Assembly: GCA_025267735.1 (NCBI GenBank) | Contig: CM046294.1 | Span: 34,937,222-35,001,221 of the forward strand | From: Mactra quadrangularis | Taxonomy: Eukaryota; Mollusca; Bivalvia; Venerida; Mactridae | Direction of reading: 5' to 3' | Length of the DNA stretch: 64,000 bases | In this document: piece after piece, positions 13,061 through 22,683 of the stretch | Position numbering within the stretch: position 1 is the first letter of the stretch | How the letters are laid out: each line of letters starts with the position of its first letter | Position numbers and translations under genes: made by a program | The notes under the pieces: generated by a model | The model's input: the letters and a program-made list of their open reading frames with translations, nothing else | Told to the model about the DNA's origin: nothing | The model's database searches: none

Positions 13061-15064
13061 AGTCTGCCAACTTTACGTTCATTGTTTTGGGGACATGTAA
13101 AAAACTCGCTGGGCGGAGCGTAATCAGTAATTGACGTCCACACGTTAATATTCAATCGCCGAAATCGGAAATACTCGGCGAAGTGGACTTCTTCTTGATG
13201 TTTTGATAGGGCGAAATGGTAACACACAAGGCGACATTATCGCCCGAATCGCCCTCGCGGCCAAGCCCTGTATAAAAGCCGTATTCGGTACCGGATGGCA
13301 CCGGGACAATTTCATGCCGATGATCGATTTTGACTAAATTTAATCGATCATCATAATCGGGAGCTTCAACACGCCGCTAATCGATGTTTTACGATCATCG
13401 GAACATCACTAATATAGAATATAGAGTAAGAAATATTATAGTCATCATTTTCGACAATATATTGAAATATGTCAATATTTTTCCTCCTATTGAGACGAAG
13501 TTTAGTCCATCCTCTTTAATCTGGTATATTTTTCAATGAGTTTAAGTTACATCTTCTTGCTTCCATTTGAGTTTGAAGTTGACTACTATGAGTCATATTA
13601 AAAATAGAGTAAAAATATTGCTGACAAGCAATTTTTCTATTTTCAATCAAAAATTAGCGCACTTTTGCATTAAATTTGATTTTTTTCCTCCTATACACAC
13701 AATCTATGGGTAATAAGCTTTAAGATGGTAGTTTTAAATCTAAAATAAAATATTATCTTCTTGCTTCCATTTTTGTTACAAAATCGTTGAAAATGGAAAA
13801 TTGAAGAAAATCTGGCGAATAAGTACATGTGCACTTGGGTCATTACAGGTAACGTTAATTGTTGTGTAGGCGATCAGACAAAGATAATATCTATGTCTCT
13901 GAAGTTATGTACTCGCCTAAACAACTATGTACATATAAGAGTGGCTGATGTAACCATTATTTGAATAATTTGTTCATTCCTTGAATTTAATAATATTTTT
14001 TATGAATGAAATACGACAGCTTTATTATTTAATATTTTCAAATAACACTTCGATGAAAATACCCAGGCATGCAAATATATGTGTGATACTCACAAATTAT
14101 AAATTTGCTTGTAAGTGCATTTTTAAGTAAAATAAGAAAAATATACGTTCTTGTTTTAATTGTGGTCTGGATGTTTGAAGCACGATAATTAATTACAGTT
14201 CTTTAGCACGATTTTTTCAACGTGTAAGCAATATCATTTATCTATTTTTGATTCACACAGAAATTACTTTTATTTTGGGAATTGGACAGATATACTCTGA
14301 TTCATACTAACATTCGTGTTTCTTCTTCGTGTGTTTGTTGTTTAGATTTTTGAAAAGTGGGATAAGCCGCCTCGAAGGGGCAATATATGCAGACCCCTTT
14401 CAAAATAAAAATAACTGAATCTTGAATTCATATTTTTATACCCGAGATTCCTTATAAAATTCATGCTTCACTTAAAACAATACTGTAGACACATGTATAT
14501 TGATGAAAAGGTTATAAGATTGATTGTATATTTTAATTATATCATTATTATGCAGTGATCATACCCCTAATGTTGATAGTGTTAATGATAAAGGGGTCAT
14601 TATACAGCGGTCACCAACCATAAAACTTTAGTTATACAGGATGACACTGATAGGATTACTGTCTCCCCCCGGCTATATTACATTGCATAAATACATGTGT
14701 ATTATTAATACCACGATTATTGATTAAAATTTACATGTCCGTTTTATAACCAAAAACTTAACTCCCTGAAAAGTATGTTTTATTCATAAATATAATTGTT
14801 TGTCGCTTTTTAAAATCATGATTCATGATTCAGAGAAAAATTCTGGTTTGATAAACGAGGTTGCACTACATTGAGAACGAACATCATGAATTTTTACTTA
14901 TCAATAAAACTCCAGGTAATAAAGGGACTAGTAACAGATTTTTACTGGATCATCTAGCCAGTCAATTACTTTGAATTAACTTATAGATATTTATGTCTGG
15001 TGAAGCCAGAGAATTACATCGCATCAAACAAAATCCCTGGTACAATTTACTGTAGAATTATATA
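13061..15064. other. Intergenic; remnant repeats only
   Basis: At 13290-13415 a GATCATCGGAACATCACTA end resembles hAT-type termini. At 13440-13830 two diverged direct copies share TTTTTCCTCCTAT and ATCTTCTTGCTTCCATTT. No coding exon was seen. Confidence 0.35.
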
Positions 15065-15934
15065 CTCAAACGAAAAAGAAACGCAGGGTAAACTTCAGTG
15101 ATGATTTATGGTGAATTATAAGAATGATATTAAAATTGGGATATTGATTTATCAAAAACTATCTTTCGTGAACTAAATTTGGAAATTTTCGTTGGATTTT
15201 GACCTTTACTTTTTGTGTTATTCCCGAGGGGAATGTGCCGCTAACTAAGTCATTCGACGCACCCAACGTTGAGGAGTAAGAGGCAAACCAATGCATGGAC
15301 GTCTACAACGAAGACCCGCCTCACGTAATCGGTTCCTAACAGTTTGGGAGTGAATACGACGGCTATGATTGCCTACTGTATTGTTAGCAGTTTCAGTGGC
15401 AGTAACGTAACGATTACGCAGGTGTGCGAGACGTATAGCCCTGTCCTGACGTCGTGTCGTGACGCGCGGACGCCCTGTCCGAGGCCGGTCGGCAAGCCTT
15501 CCAGTTTCCCTAAGTCGAAGAACAAGTCGCACTATGGTCGAAACATTCACGCCAAACTGCATAGCCACCTGCTGTTGCGTTTGACCTTGCATTAGCAACG
15601 TAATGACCTGATCCCGCTGAACGTCAGTAAGCATTGTCATTAACGTAGAAAGTTAAAACGGAGTTTTAATGCGGAAAACAGTGTATAAATGTCTAGAGTA
15701 TTGGATGATATGAAAAGATGTGTTGAAGAAATTATCAAATTTATTCTGCACGAATTTTTTGCATTTCTTCGCTTGTATCACGTGACACTGAACGTTTCAT
15801 GCTTCAGTAACTTTTCATTATGTGTTGAGTAAATTGATGCCTAGATAATAATCTGACCAATTTTCATCATCTTACACAAAGGCGATAAAAAATTATTCCA
15901 TATCATTTTACCCTGCGTTTCTTTTTCGTTTGGG
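15065..15934 (-). mobile_element. Internally deleted Tc1-like transposon
   Basis: Terminal inverted repeats of about 28 bp (CTCAAACGAAAAAGAAACGC and its near-perfect partner ending at 15934) are flanked by TA. It carries the start of a Tc1-type transposase. At 870 bp it is about half the usual 1.6 kb, so the catalytic half is gone. Confidence 0.85.
15245..15640 (-). pseudogene. Tc1-like transposase, N-terminal DNA-binding part only
   Basis: 131 residues. A helix-turn-helix (QVAMQFGVNVSTIVRLVLRL) and then the GRPR AT-hook linker (DRPRTGRPRVTTRRQDRAIR) and a second HTH typical of Tc1 transposases. It stops shortly after RRPCIGLPLTPQ, before the DDE domain, so it cannot catalyse transposition. 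It might still bind inverted repeats. GC content is clearly above the flanks, consistent with a relatively recent arrival. Confidence 0.85.
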
Positions 15935-17177
15935 TATACATGTCTTATTTTTAGAGCACAAACTTCAACGCATTGATGAAAGTTTTCAGTATTAATAATG
16001 ATTTCAGTATTTTGAGTTTGATCTAGTTATGTAATTGAAATACGAAATCTGAATATTTCAGTATTTTGAAAGTATTAGCATAACGTCCAACTTTCCCCCG
16101 TGTCAACGACACTACTACATGTATCATAGTATAACATTGGCTTCCAGTTTTTTCTTCAAAAATATCATGTAAATATTTTGCTCAATCACATATACTAATC
16201 TATTGTCCGATCTTATCAGTTAGTGTGACACCATGGGTGTCCTATATATTTTAGACATCATCTTTATTATATCGATTTTCTATCGGATATTGACATTGCA
16301 CACTATCGATTTATCTATCAATTTTAAACGCTAAAATCTGGTGTAAAGGGAACAAACCCAATCACAAATTTTTACTCCTTACGAGGGGGAGTGAACTCCT
16401 ATTTTGTACGTAATATTCTCCACATGATTGAAATCAATGTATAATTTGTCCGAAAATGGTGAAATTAAGTTTTTATTTTCACTTTCGTATGATTGAATAC
16501 AAAAACACTCTAAATGATGTTAGCTATTTGCACAAAATTTAATTAAAACTTGTTATTCATTAGTGCATACTCGTAAATATGGAGAGTAATATAATTGTTA
16601 TTCAACTAATTACAACAAAACTTTTATGTACATCAGCATAGCGGTCAGAATACAAATGATCATTAATCTTAATTTTCATAAAATATAAAATGTCAAGTTG
16701 ATAGAAGTATTTATGAATAAATATATTGTAAATTTTATTGGAATCTATAATCCAGATTTCATATTGATTACATCAATGCCAAAGCAAAAATAATTATCTT
16801 CATTACCTCATTAAATAAACCCAGTTTAAACTTTAACACATATAGATCTTTACAGAAAGTGTGCTCACAAATTCATTAAGAACTATGCCAAGCTTGTTCA
16901 GACTAAATTCTAGTAAGTGTAAATACATATTAAAATTTGAATTCAGCTCAAAACTTTTAACTAGTTGTGCTGAAAGTCATCAAGATATTTTGAATATGAA
17001 AATCTAACATTATTAAAAATCCTAAAACAATGTCTCCAAGTAATTGTGTCTTCCATGATCCATCATATTCATCACAACACAAAGTAATAAAAAATAGTCT
17101 TGATACACTGGTACAACTCGGTATTCTTCATGACATATTGTTGGAACTGCTTACATGTTAATCAATCAATTCTTGCT
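15935..17177. other. AT-rich spacer, no feature supported
   Basis: Short ORFs only, no repeat structure recognised. It lies just downstream of the unidentified gene ending at 17186. Confidence 0.35.
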
Positions 17178-17185
17178 TTTATTTC

Positions 17186-17314
17186 TCATATCTTTATAGA
17201 ACTTGGGCTAGCATACTGGGTAAGTGTCCTTCTTCTAAATACTTTCTTTGCAGTTTTATAACTAGCTTTCTCTCTTAGGTTTACAACAGCTTTCATTAGA
17301 TCTGATGTACTCTG
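17186..17314 (-). CDS. Terminal exon of an unidentified gene
   Basis: After a strong pyrimidine tract and CAGCAG acceptor, 42 codons run open to TGA: QSTSDLMKAVVNLREKASYK and then a basic stretch (AKKVFRRRTL) ending SIKI. AATAAA lies 3 nt after the stop (17178-17183). It joins in phase 0 to the exon at 18462-18554. CAGCAG is a NAGNAG tandem acceptor, so a one-residue splice variant is possible. The protein is lysine/arginine-rich here with no domain I recognise. It sits 5 kb downstream of CYP4 on the same strand. Confidence 0.5.
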   Translation of the reverse strand, partial: QSTSDLMKAVVNLREKASYKTAKKVFRRRTLTQYASPSSIKI

Positions 17315-17409
17315 CTGAAAAAGAAGGAATTAGTTATTACTTCCCATTCATATGGAAATAGAACAATTTCAAAAGTGTCGTAAAAGTTTACTTACACATA
17401 ATTTATATA

Positions 17410-17960
17410 TCTGACATGGTGAAAAGTCCTAGAAATATGATGTACAAACAATGGCACATCCTAGACATAAGGGCTATCCCTACATAAAATTTGGTGAACC
17501 TAGGTACAGTCGTTATTGAGTTGTTGTCAGAGCAAACTTTTTATACAAATTTAGTCCCAGTAAACTTGACTTTTAACCCTGGTGTCTCAAAATCAATATG
17601 GCACATTCTCTACCAAAGGGCTATCCACTCATAAAATTTGGTGAACCTAGGAAAAGTGGTTGAGTCATCGTCCGGACAAAATTTTTCCATTTGATGTCCC
17701 TATGACCTTGAACGTTGACGCTGGGGCCTCAAACCAACAAGGCACATCCTTGACACATAGGCTACTCTCACATAAAATTTTGTTAACCTAGGTACAGAAG
17801 TTGTTGAGTTAATATCCGGACAAAGTTTTCATATTTTTAGTCCCAGTGACCTTTGACCCTGGGGTCTCAAAATCAATAGGGCACACCCTCTACCCAAGGG
17901 CTATCCACACATGAAATTTGTGGAATCTAGCTTCATCATTTGTTGAGTTATCATCAGTAG
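17410..17960 (-). repeat. Dispersed tandem repeat (GTCCGGACAATAACTCAAC family), short copy
   Basis: About four units of 110-150 bp, each with GGGCTATCCNNNCATAAAAT, TGGTGAACCTAGGTACAG and CTTTGACCCTGGGGTCTCA. The same family is at 36536-37900 in the opposite orientation. It lies in the intron of the candidate gene at 17.2-18.6 kb. Confidence 0.8.
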
Positions 17961-18461
17961 ACTTGCGTGCTACAAACTGAGCTAGCCATGCGGCTAGCAT
18001 TGCAATTCATGTACATGTATACTAGAAACATTCTCATGTTTTTGTTAGATTTTAAACTGTAGCAAAAAATCAAGGGTCAGTCAACTCCCGGCCCTTCCTT
18101 GAAATCTGAATCTTAGGATTTTGACCAGTTAATGGGTGCATTTTTCCGTTGTTGACTGATAACTGCCTATCTTGATTTAGAATCAGCGGTTGGAGGAAAA
18201 TTGAACATTGATTCCTTACCAAGCTCTGCGTAAAATTGTGTCAATAAAGAATACAGCCAACGACCTCCTTAAGGCATTTGCCGATTAGAAGACTTGTGTG
18301 TTACCCACTGAGCTAGCCAGACAGGATTTAGAAGCATTCAAATTCAATTAATCAAACACAAAATCTTAATGTTTCATAAGTGTATTACAATACTACAGAT
18401 CTTAAAATCAGTATCTTATAGCTCTTGTAAGTTCTAAGTACTGAGTTACACATTGCATTAC

Positions 18462-18554
18462 CTTGCTTCCATTGCTGAGTGCATGACAAATGACTTGATT
18501 TTGGAACCCAACTACATATAACTTTTTGAAAGGCTTCCCATTCACATGTCGGTT
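18462..18554 (-). CDS. Internal exon of the same unidentified gene
   Basis: Between a ctccaacag acceptor and an AAG|GTAATG donor, 31 codons read NRHVNGKPFKKLYVVGFQNQ and then VICHALSNGSK. The composition is protein-like and the end phase (0) matches the exon at 17314. A slightly longer version starting at 18567 (acceptor TTTAACAG) is possible. A further short coding-like stretch (CKPHAELE) lies near 18615-18642, but the implied intron is too short. No function is assigned. Confidence 0.42.
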
Positions 18555-19166
18555 CTGTTGGAGACAACTGTTAAACGTCTTTCACAAGAAATTTATAATT
18601 TACTTTTCTAGTTCAGCATGTGGCTTGCACCCTGGAAAACATAATTTGTGCGTAAGTGATTAAAATGAAAATTGTAACAGCTTGTTATTTTGGTTCAATA
18701 TAATGGTTAAGTTTATGTACCATAACTTGCATTACAATTTCGGTACAAAGCGGTTATCAATTTTCTCTGAAATAAAGGGCTATCACTAAGTTATATCAAT
18801 TTTTAATGCAATATTTCTATTAAAGCAACATTTTTCTTTATTGATTTCCATTCATACAAACTTCAAAGTATTTTTCTGAAATTAAGACAACAATGTGATT
18901 AGTTTTAAGCAAGGCTTCACATATGGATATACAGCAATCTTTCATGTCAACTAATGTGTATACATTATTATCAACTGAGTATCTGTCAGGCAACAAAGAG
19001 GCCACAGGTTCAATTCATTCCTGTTAGTGGAGAAATGACCGTAAGCCAGATCAGAGTGCACTGAGAGTACCTGTTCTGCATCCCTTCATTGTCCTTTGGA
19101 GGGAAAATCGCAAGAAGAGTAACTAGAGTAGCTCAATGAAGTCTGCACTTGGGTGCACTATGCACT

Positions 19167-19298
19167 TGTATTTAAGGGTAAGAAAAAATATACTGCTTGA
19201 CCGAAATTCGAACCCAGTACCTCCCGCCTACCGGACTGAGCTATCCGAGCGCTTACATATCCTTCTTCCCATAATGTGTACAGGTGAGTGTCGTGACA
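19167..19298 (-). repeat. LTR-like unit containing a tRNA-like sequence (copy 1)
   Basis: Read on the minus strand: TGTCACGACACTCACCTG, then a tRNA-like body with A box (GATAGCTCAGTCCGGTAGGC) and B box (GGTTCGAATTTC), ending in ...AAATACA. A diverged primer-site-like stretch follows (TGCACCCAAGTGCAGAC). It is 115 bp from copy 2 in the same orientation. Confidence 0.45.
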
Positions 19299-19413
19299 TA
19301 CTGGAAATTTGTCTGGAATTTCAGAATTCCAGGCCATTTAAGGAGCATTTATTTTGTTACAAGCGTTTCTTATCTGACCAAGTAATTGCCACAGTCCCAC
19401 GTTGGGCGCAAAA

Positions 19414-19574
19414 TGTCACAGGGTTGAAAAATATGCAGGCTAACCGGGACTCGAACCCAGGACCTCTCGCTTACATGGCGAGTGCTCTCTTGACTGAGCT
19501 TTTGGGCCGCTTATAATTACTTATCGGTCTTCCCATAATGTTAACAACCCACAGCACAGGTCAGTGTCGTGACA
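19414..19574 (-). repeat. LTR-like unit containing a tRNA-like sequence (copy 2)
   Basis: On the minus strand the 161-bp unit begins TGTCAC and ends GTGACA, as LTRs do (TG...CA). Inside is a tRNA-like cloverleaf: D arm GCTCAGTCAAGAGAGC, anticodon stem CTCGC/GCGAG, B box GGTTCGAGTCC. U33 is replaced, so it is not a working tRNA gene. Two bases downstream, TTGCGCCCAACGTGGGAC resembles an LTR-retrotransposon primer binding site. This may be a tiny (TRIM-like) retroelement whose LTR carries a pol III promoter. Confidence 0.45.
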
Positions 19575-19599
19575 CATATGTGGTGCTATTTAATATACA

Positions 19600-20214
19600 A
19601 TTAAATATAACAGTATGACTTCACAAACTGAATTATTACTACCAATGGATAATCAGCATATAATCAAATTGATAATTGCAATTTGTGAAAACTCTATTGA
19701 TCTTCTTAATTCGTTTGTAACATAATATAACAATGTAAACCAAACCTTTGTTAATAAATCTTTATATTATTATCTTAATAAAAATATTCGCATATTACTA
19801 ATGGTAATAATATTAATACAAAAATAATAGAATTAATTTAAGTACTTGATTTTTTCAAATAACGCGAAAATATGAATGCGGCTATTTTTATTATACGTCC
19901 ATATTACTTATAATATTAATACACAAAGAATATAATTATTTTCAACATTTTATTCATTATGTAATACTATAAAAAAATACACAAAATATAATTTATCTAA
20001 ACATTTTATTCAAAATAATTAACTAATGATTTATTTTACACATAAAATAAGACAAATACCTCCACCCCTCCTATGTATTTTCACTCTTTATTATCAGTTT
20101 GACGAGTTGGTCTAATGGTTGTGCGTTAAATTAAGTTTGACGATTCGTACGTTTGACGAGTTGACTCGCATCCCATCATACAAAGCCATGCAGTCATGAT
20201 CAAACGCTTTAAAA
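19600..20214. other. Very AT-rich spacer
   Basis: Long A/T runs. GTTTGACGAGTTG occurs twice around 20097-20165. No gene seen. Confidence 0.35.
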
Positions 20215-20337
20215 TCATTGTAACACATCTATGATAATATTCAAATCAATCGCGATCGAATGCATATCGATCATTTCGTCTAATTTCACGGAATCCCTCG
20301 ATAATTTCATTGTGTTGACTTTACAGGCGGCAGACAT
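20215..20337 (-). CDS. Possible first exon of the downstream minus-strand gene
   Basis: A 40-codon ORF begins MSAACKVNTMKLSRDSVKLD and continues EMIDMHSIAIDLNIIIDVLQ. Its upstream sequence is locally GC-richer and holds a perfect TGACGTCA. No convincing donor is visible before its stop, so the link to the exons at 18.5 and 17.3 kb is a guess; it could be a chance ORF. Confidence 0.22.
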   Translation of the reverse strand: MSAACKVNTMKLSRDSVKLDEMIDMHSIAIDLNIIIDVLQ

Positions 20338-20390
20338 CTTTAATAGAGTTCGACTCTTTCCGGCAACTTCGTTCCTCTCCGTGGGTTAAG

Positions 20391-20398
20391 TGACGTCA
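20391..20398. promoter_or_regulatory. CRE palindrome TGACGTCA
   Basis: A full CREB/ATF consensus 54 nt upstream of the candidate ATG at 20337, in a stretch richer in CG dinucleotides than its surroundings. It may mark a promoter. Confidence 0.3.
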
Positions 20399-20438
20399 TA
20401 GAAAAGTAGTTCGATATCCTTGCGCGTATTCATATCAA

Positions 20439-20526
20439 GGGGCACATTTCACAAGGCTATCGCTAGCTAGCGCTTTTTGAAAGCGATTTTTGTAGCATAT
20501 CAGCGCTCGCCTCGTGAAAGGTGCCC
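20439..20526. repeat. Very small inverted-repeat element
   Basis: GGGGCACATTTCACAAGGC faces GCCTCGTGAAAGGTGCCC across about 50 bp that include GCTAGCTAGCGC. This is probably a heavily deleted transposon related in end style to the element at 54101-55058. Confidence 0.45.
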
Positions 20527-20745
20527 AATATAAAAATATTAAAATGAAAACTTTAGGAAAGCATATTTCAAATGATTTTATGTTCCATATGATGTATTTT
20601 GGTCTATTATTTCGTAAAAGAGAGACAATTCGTACATACTATGAAGGAAAACTTAGTAGTTGTGGTAAAATAGAGTTCAACAGAACTACTTTTTATATGA
20701 CCTGTGTTGGCGAAACCTGAAACGGCTGTCAGATGCTGGTAATAA

Positions 20746-20809
20746 GTTTAACCACTGATTATTAAGTTTAGCGCTTTGAAGCGCTAAACTTAATAATCAG
20801 TGGTTAAAC
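20746..20809. repeat. Perfect palindrome, 31-bp arms with a 2-nt loop
   Basis: GTTTAACCACTGATTATTAA... is followed by its exact reverse complement, with only TG between. Perfect arms with almost no loop are rare in old sequence, so it is recent or maintained. Confidence 0.9.
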
Positions 20810-22478
20810 ATTTTTTATCAAATGATAAATTCATAGGCTTGTGTTTCGTTAATTTATAAATCGTTGCTTTTATTTTTATCAATTTGAGTTTTAAATACTT
20901 GTATTCCTTATGATTTTTTCCAAAGGAATCCAAAAGTGTTATCCTTCGGCGGATCGACAGATTTCCACGTTTTGAATCGTCCTAGCAACCATTCTTGTAA
21001 ATCCGCTGAAACGTCTGAAAAAACTCACAATAACGCTGATTTTCAACACAATAAATTAAGCCCCATTATTTACAAAAAACATATCATAAATCGGCGATTT
21101 TTGGATGTAAAATCGGCAAAATTTCTCATTGCATTCGGTGATTTATACAAGTTACCAAGTGCATTTTTTATAAAATACTCGGCACTTTATATGAAAAAAT
21201 TATGATTTTTTGTAAATCAGAATTTTATCAATTCTCATTTCTTGAAAACCTTGGGGTACGAGGATGGATTTTATCAAGCCAACAAATAAGATCTAAAAGA
21301 ACAAAAACGGGCACATGAACGATATGATAACTCAATTATAGCGCTCAATATTTCCTTAGGTGTGCCCGAAAGTGCTCACTAAAATTGCTTCGTTGACATC
21401 AATTTTTTCGTCAGGAGGGATACCCCTCGCGAAATGCCCCAATCAACGACTCAGTCGTTCCGACTAGAATGTCGTTAGAATGTAATGATTTTTTCTTCAA
21501 ATCTAAACACTTTTAAACACTCTGCGCCCCCACTAACGATCCCTCTGGATCCTGCCCTAATATTAACCAAAATTTCAGACTAATAATCCTTCAATACAGA
21601 ATTTGCAAAAAGTTCTGTCAGTATACGTATAAATAACAGTTGAATCAGATTGTCTGCTATGATTGGCACATATTTTTTAATTCCTTTTACACTCTGAGAA
21701 CCGAACTATTTCCTGTCTGGAATAAAACTTGGAATTCCACACCTGTGCTAAGTATAAAGATGTATACATTGTCTATGTATAGAGTAGTTTCAATGATTCA
21801 TTCAAATTGGTTTGGGTTTGAAGATGGGTATTGTCGGCAGTAAAAATCAGGACATACAATATATCATTGCTTGGGCCCAGTCACACCTGGATAAAGGGAA
21901 GCCGTGACAGGTACCTTTTGTATATTTCTTGCCAACAAGTTAGTTAATCCAATGAACATTCTATCACTTGACTCATTATTTCTGGAAAAAAATCCAGCCA
22001 TTAAACGTATTTTGTTTTAAACTTTATTTACACTGAATACCAAAGAGAATTATGGAGACAATAAATTATTCCACGATTCACTATTACATGTAAATTAACT
22101 TCAATAAAAACTTACATTTAATATTAATGTTTAGACAAAGAAACAACATTGAATGTATTAAGTCAGCTTTTCATTCAGAAATTTGCTGCAAATAACACCT
22201 TATCTCTTAAAAAACTATTTTACAAGATGTGATTGAAATTTTAAAGTAAGACTGCTCGTAATTGTTTCATACTCAAAGTCAACAAGTTCCATCAAGGAAA
22301 TGTTTACGTGAAGAAAAAGTAGAATCACTAGTTTTGTTTCTTATGTAATATGTATACATTTTATTTCTAAATGGGTCTTGGAACACTAAAATACTTCTTA
22401 TGTTATTTATAAATATTATCTGAGAAAGGTTCTTTAAAAGCAACCACACAGTATTTCCTTACAATCACTGATCCAAAG
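20810..22478. other. CYP4 downstream region, no further gene
   Basis: Contains the probable CYP4 3' UTR (below 22575) and unstructured sequence. The ORF at 20936-21205 has no recognisable domain. Confidence 0.35.
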
Positions 22479-22484
22479 TTTATT
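22479..22484 (-). terminator. Candidate poly(A) signal of CYP4
   Basis: First AATAAA downstream of the CYP4 stop, about 91 nt away. A second lies at 22360-22365. Which one is used cannot be told. Confidence 0.35.
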
Positions 22485-22574
22485 TCTGGACACACCCATT
22501 CCCTCCCCCATATTTTAAGCCCAATCCACACTTTTGTGGTCTCTGTTTCAAGGTGTATGGTATGTATTTTCTCA

Positions 22575-22683
22575 TCAAGGGATATTTCTTTTGGTACAAT
22601 ACATCATTATTCCATTTTCTGTACGTAATACTGCCGCTATTTTCATTTGTACTACATGACTTGGATCCAGAAAGAAATAGTAT
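22575..22683 (-). CDS. CYP4: CYP4 exon 11: C-terminus and stop
   Basis: Residues 486-521. Encodes [20 protein letters not shown] and ends TKRNIP before TGA at 22575-22577. The phase agrees with exon 10, and the beta-3/4 strands are of normal length. Confidence 0.93.

Noticed and set aside
12676..13227. 183-codon minus-strand ORF
   Set aside because: Most of it is the 39- and 52-bp tandem repeat (CLLAEGLNYNRKM recurring); no domain.
19414..19574. Functional tRNA-Thr gene
   Set aside because: The conserved U33 is replaced and the acceptor stem does not close; the copy lies in an LTR-like repeat.
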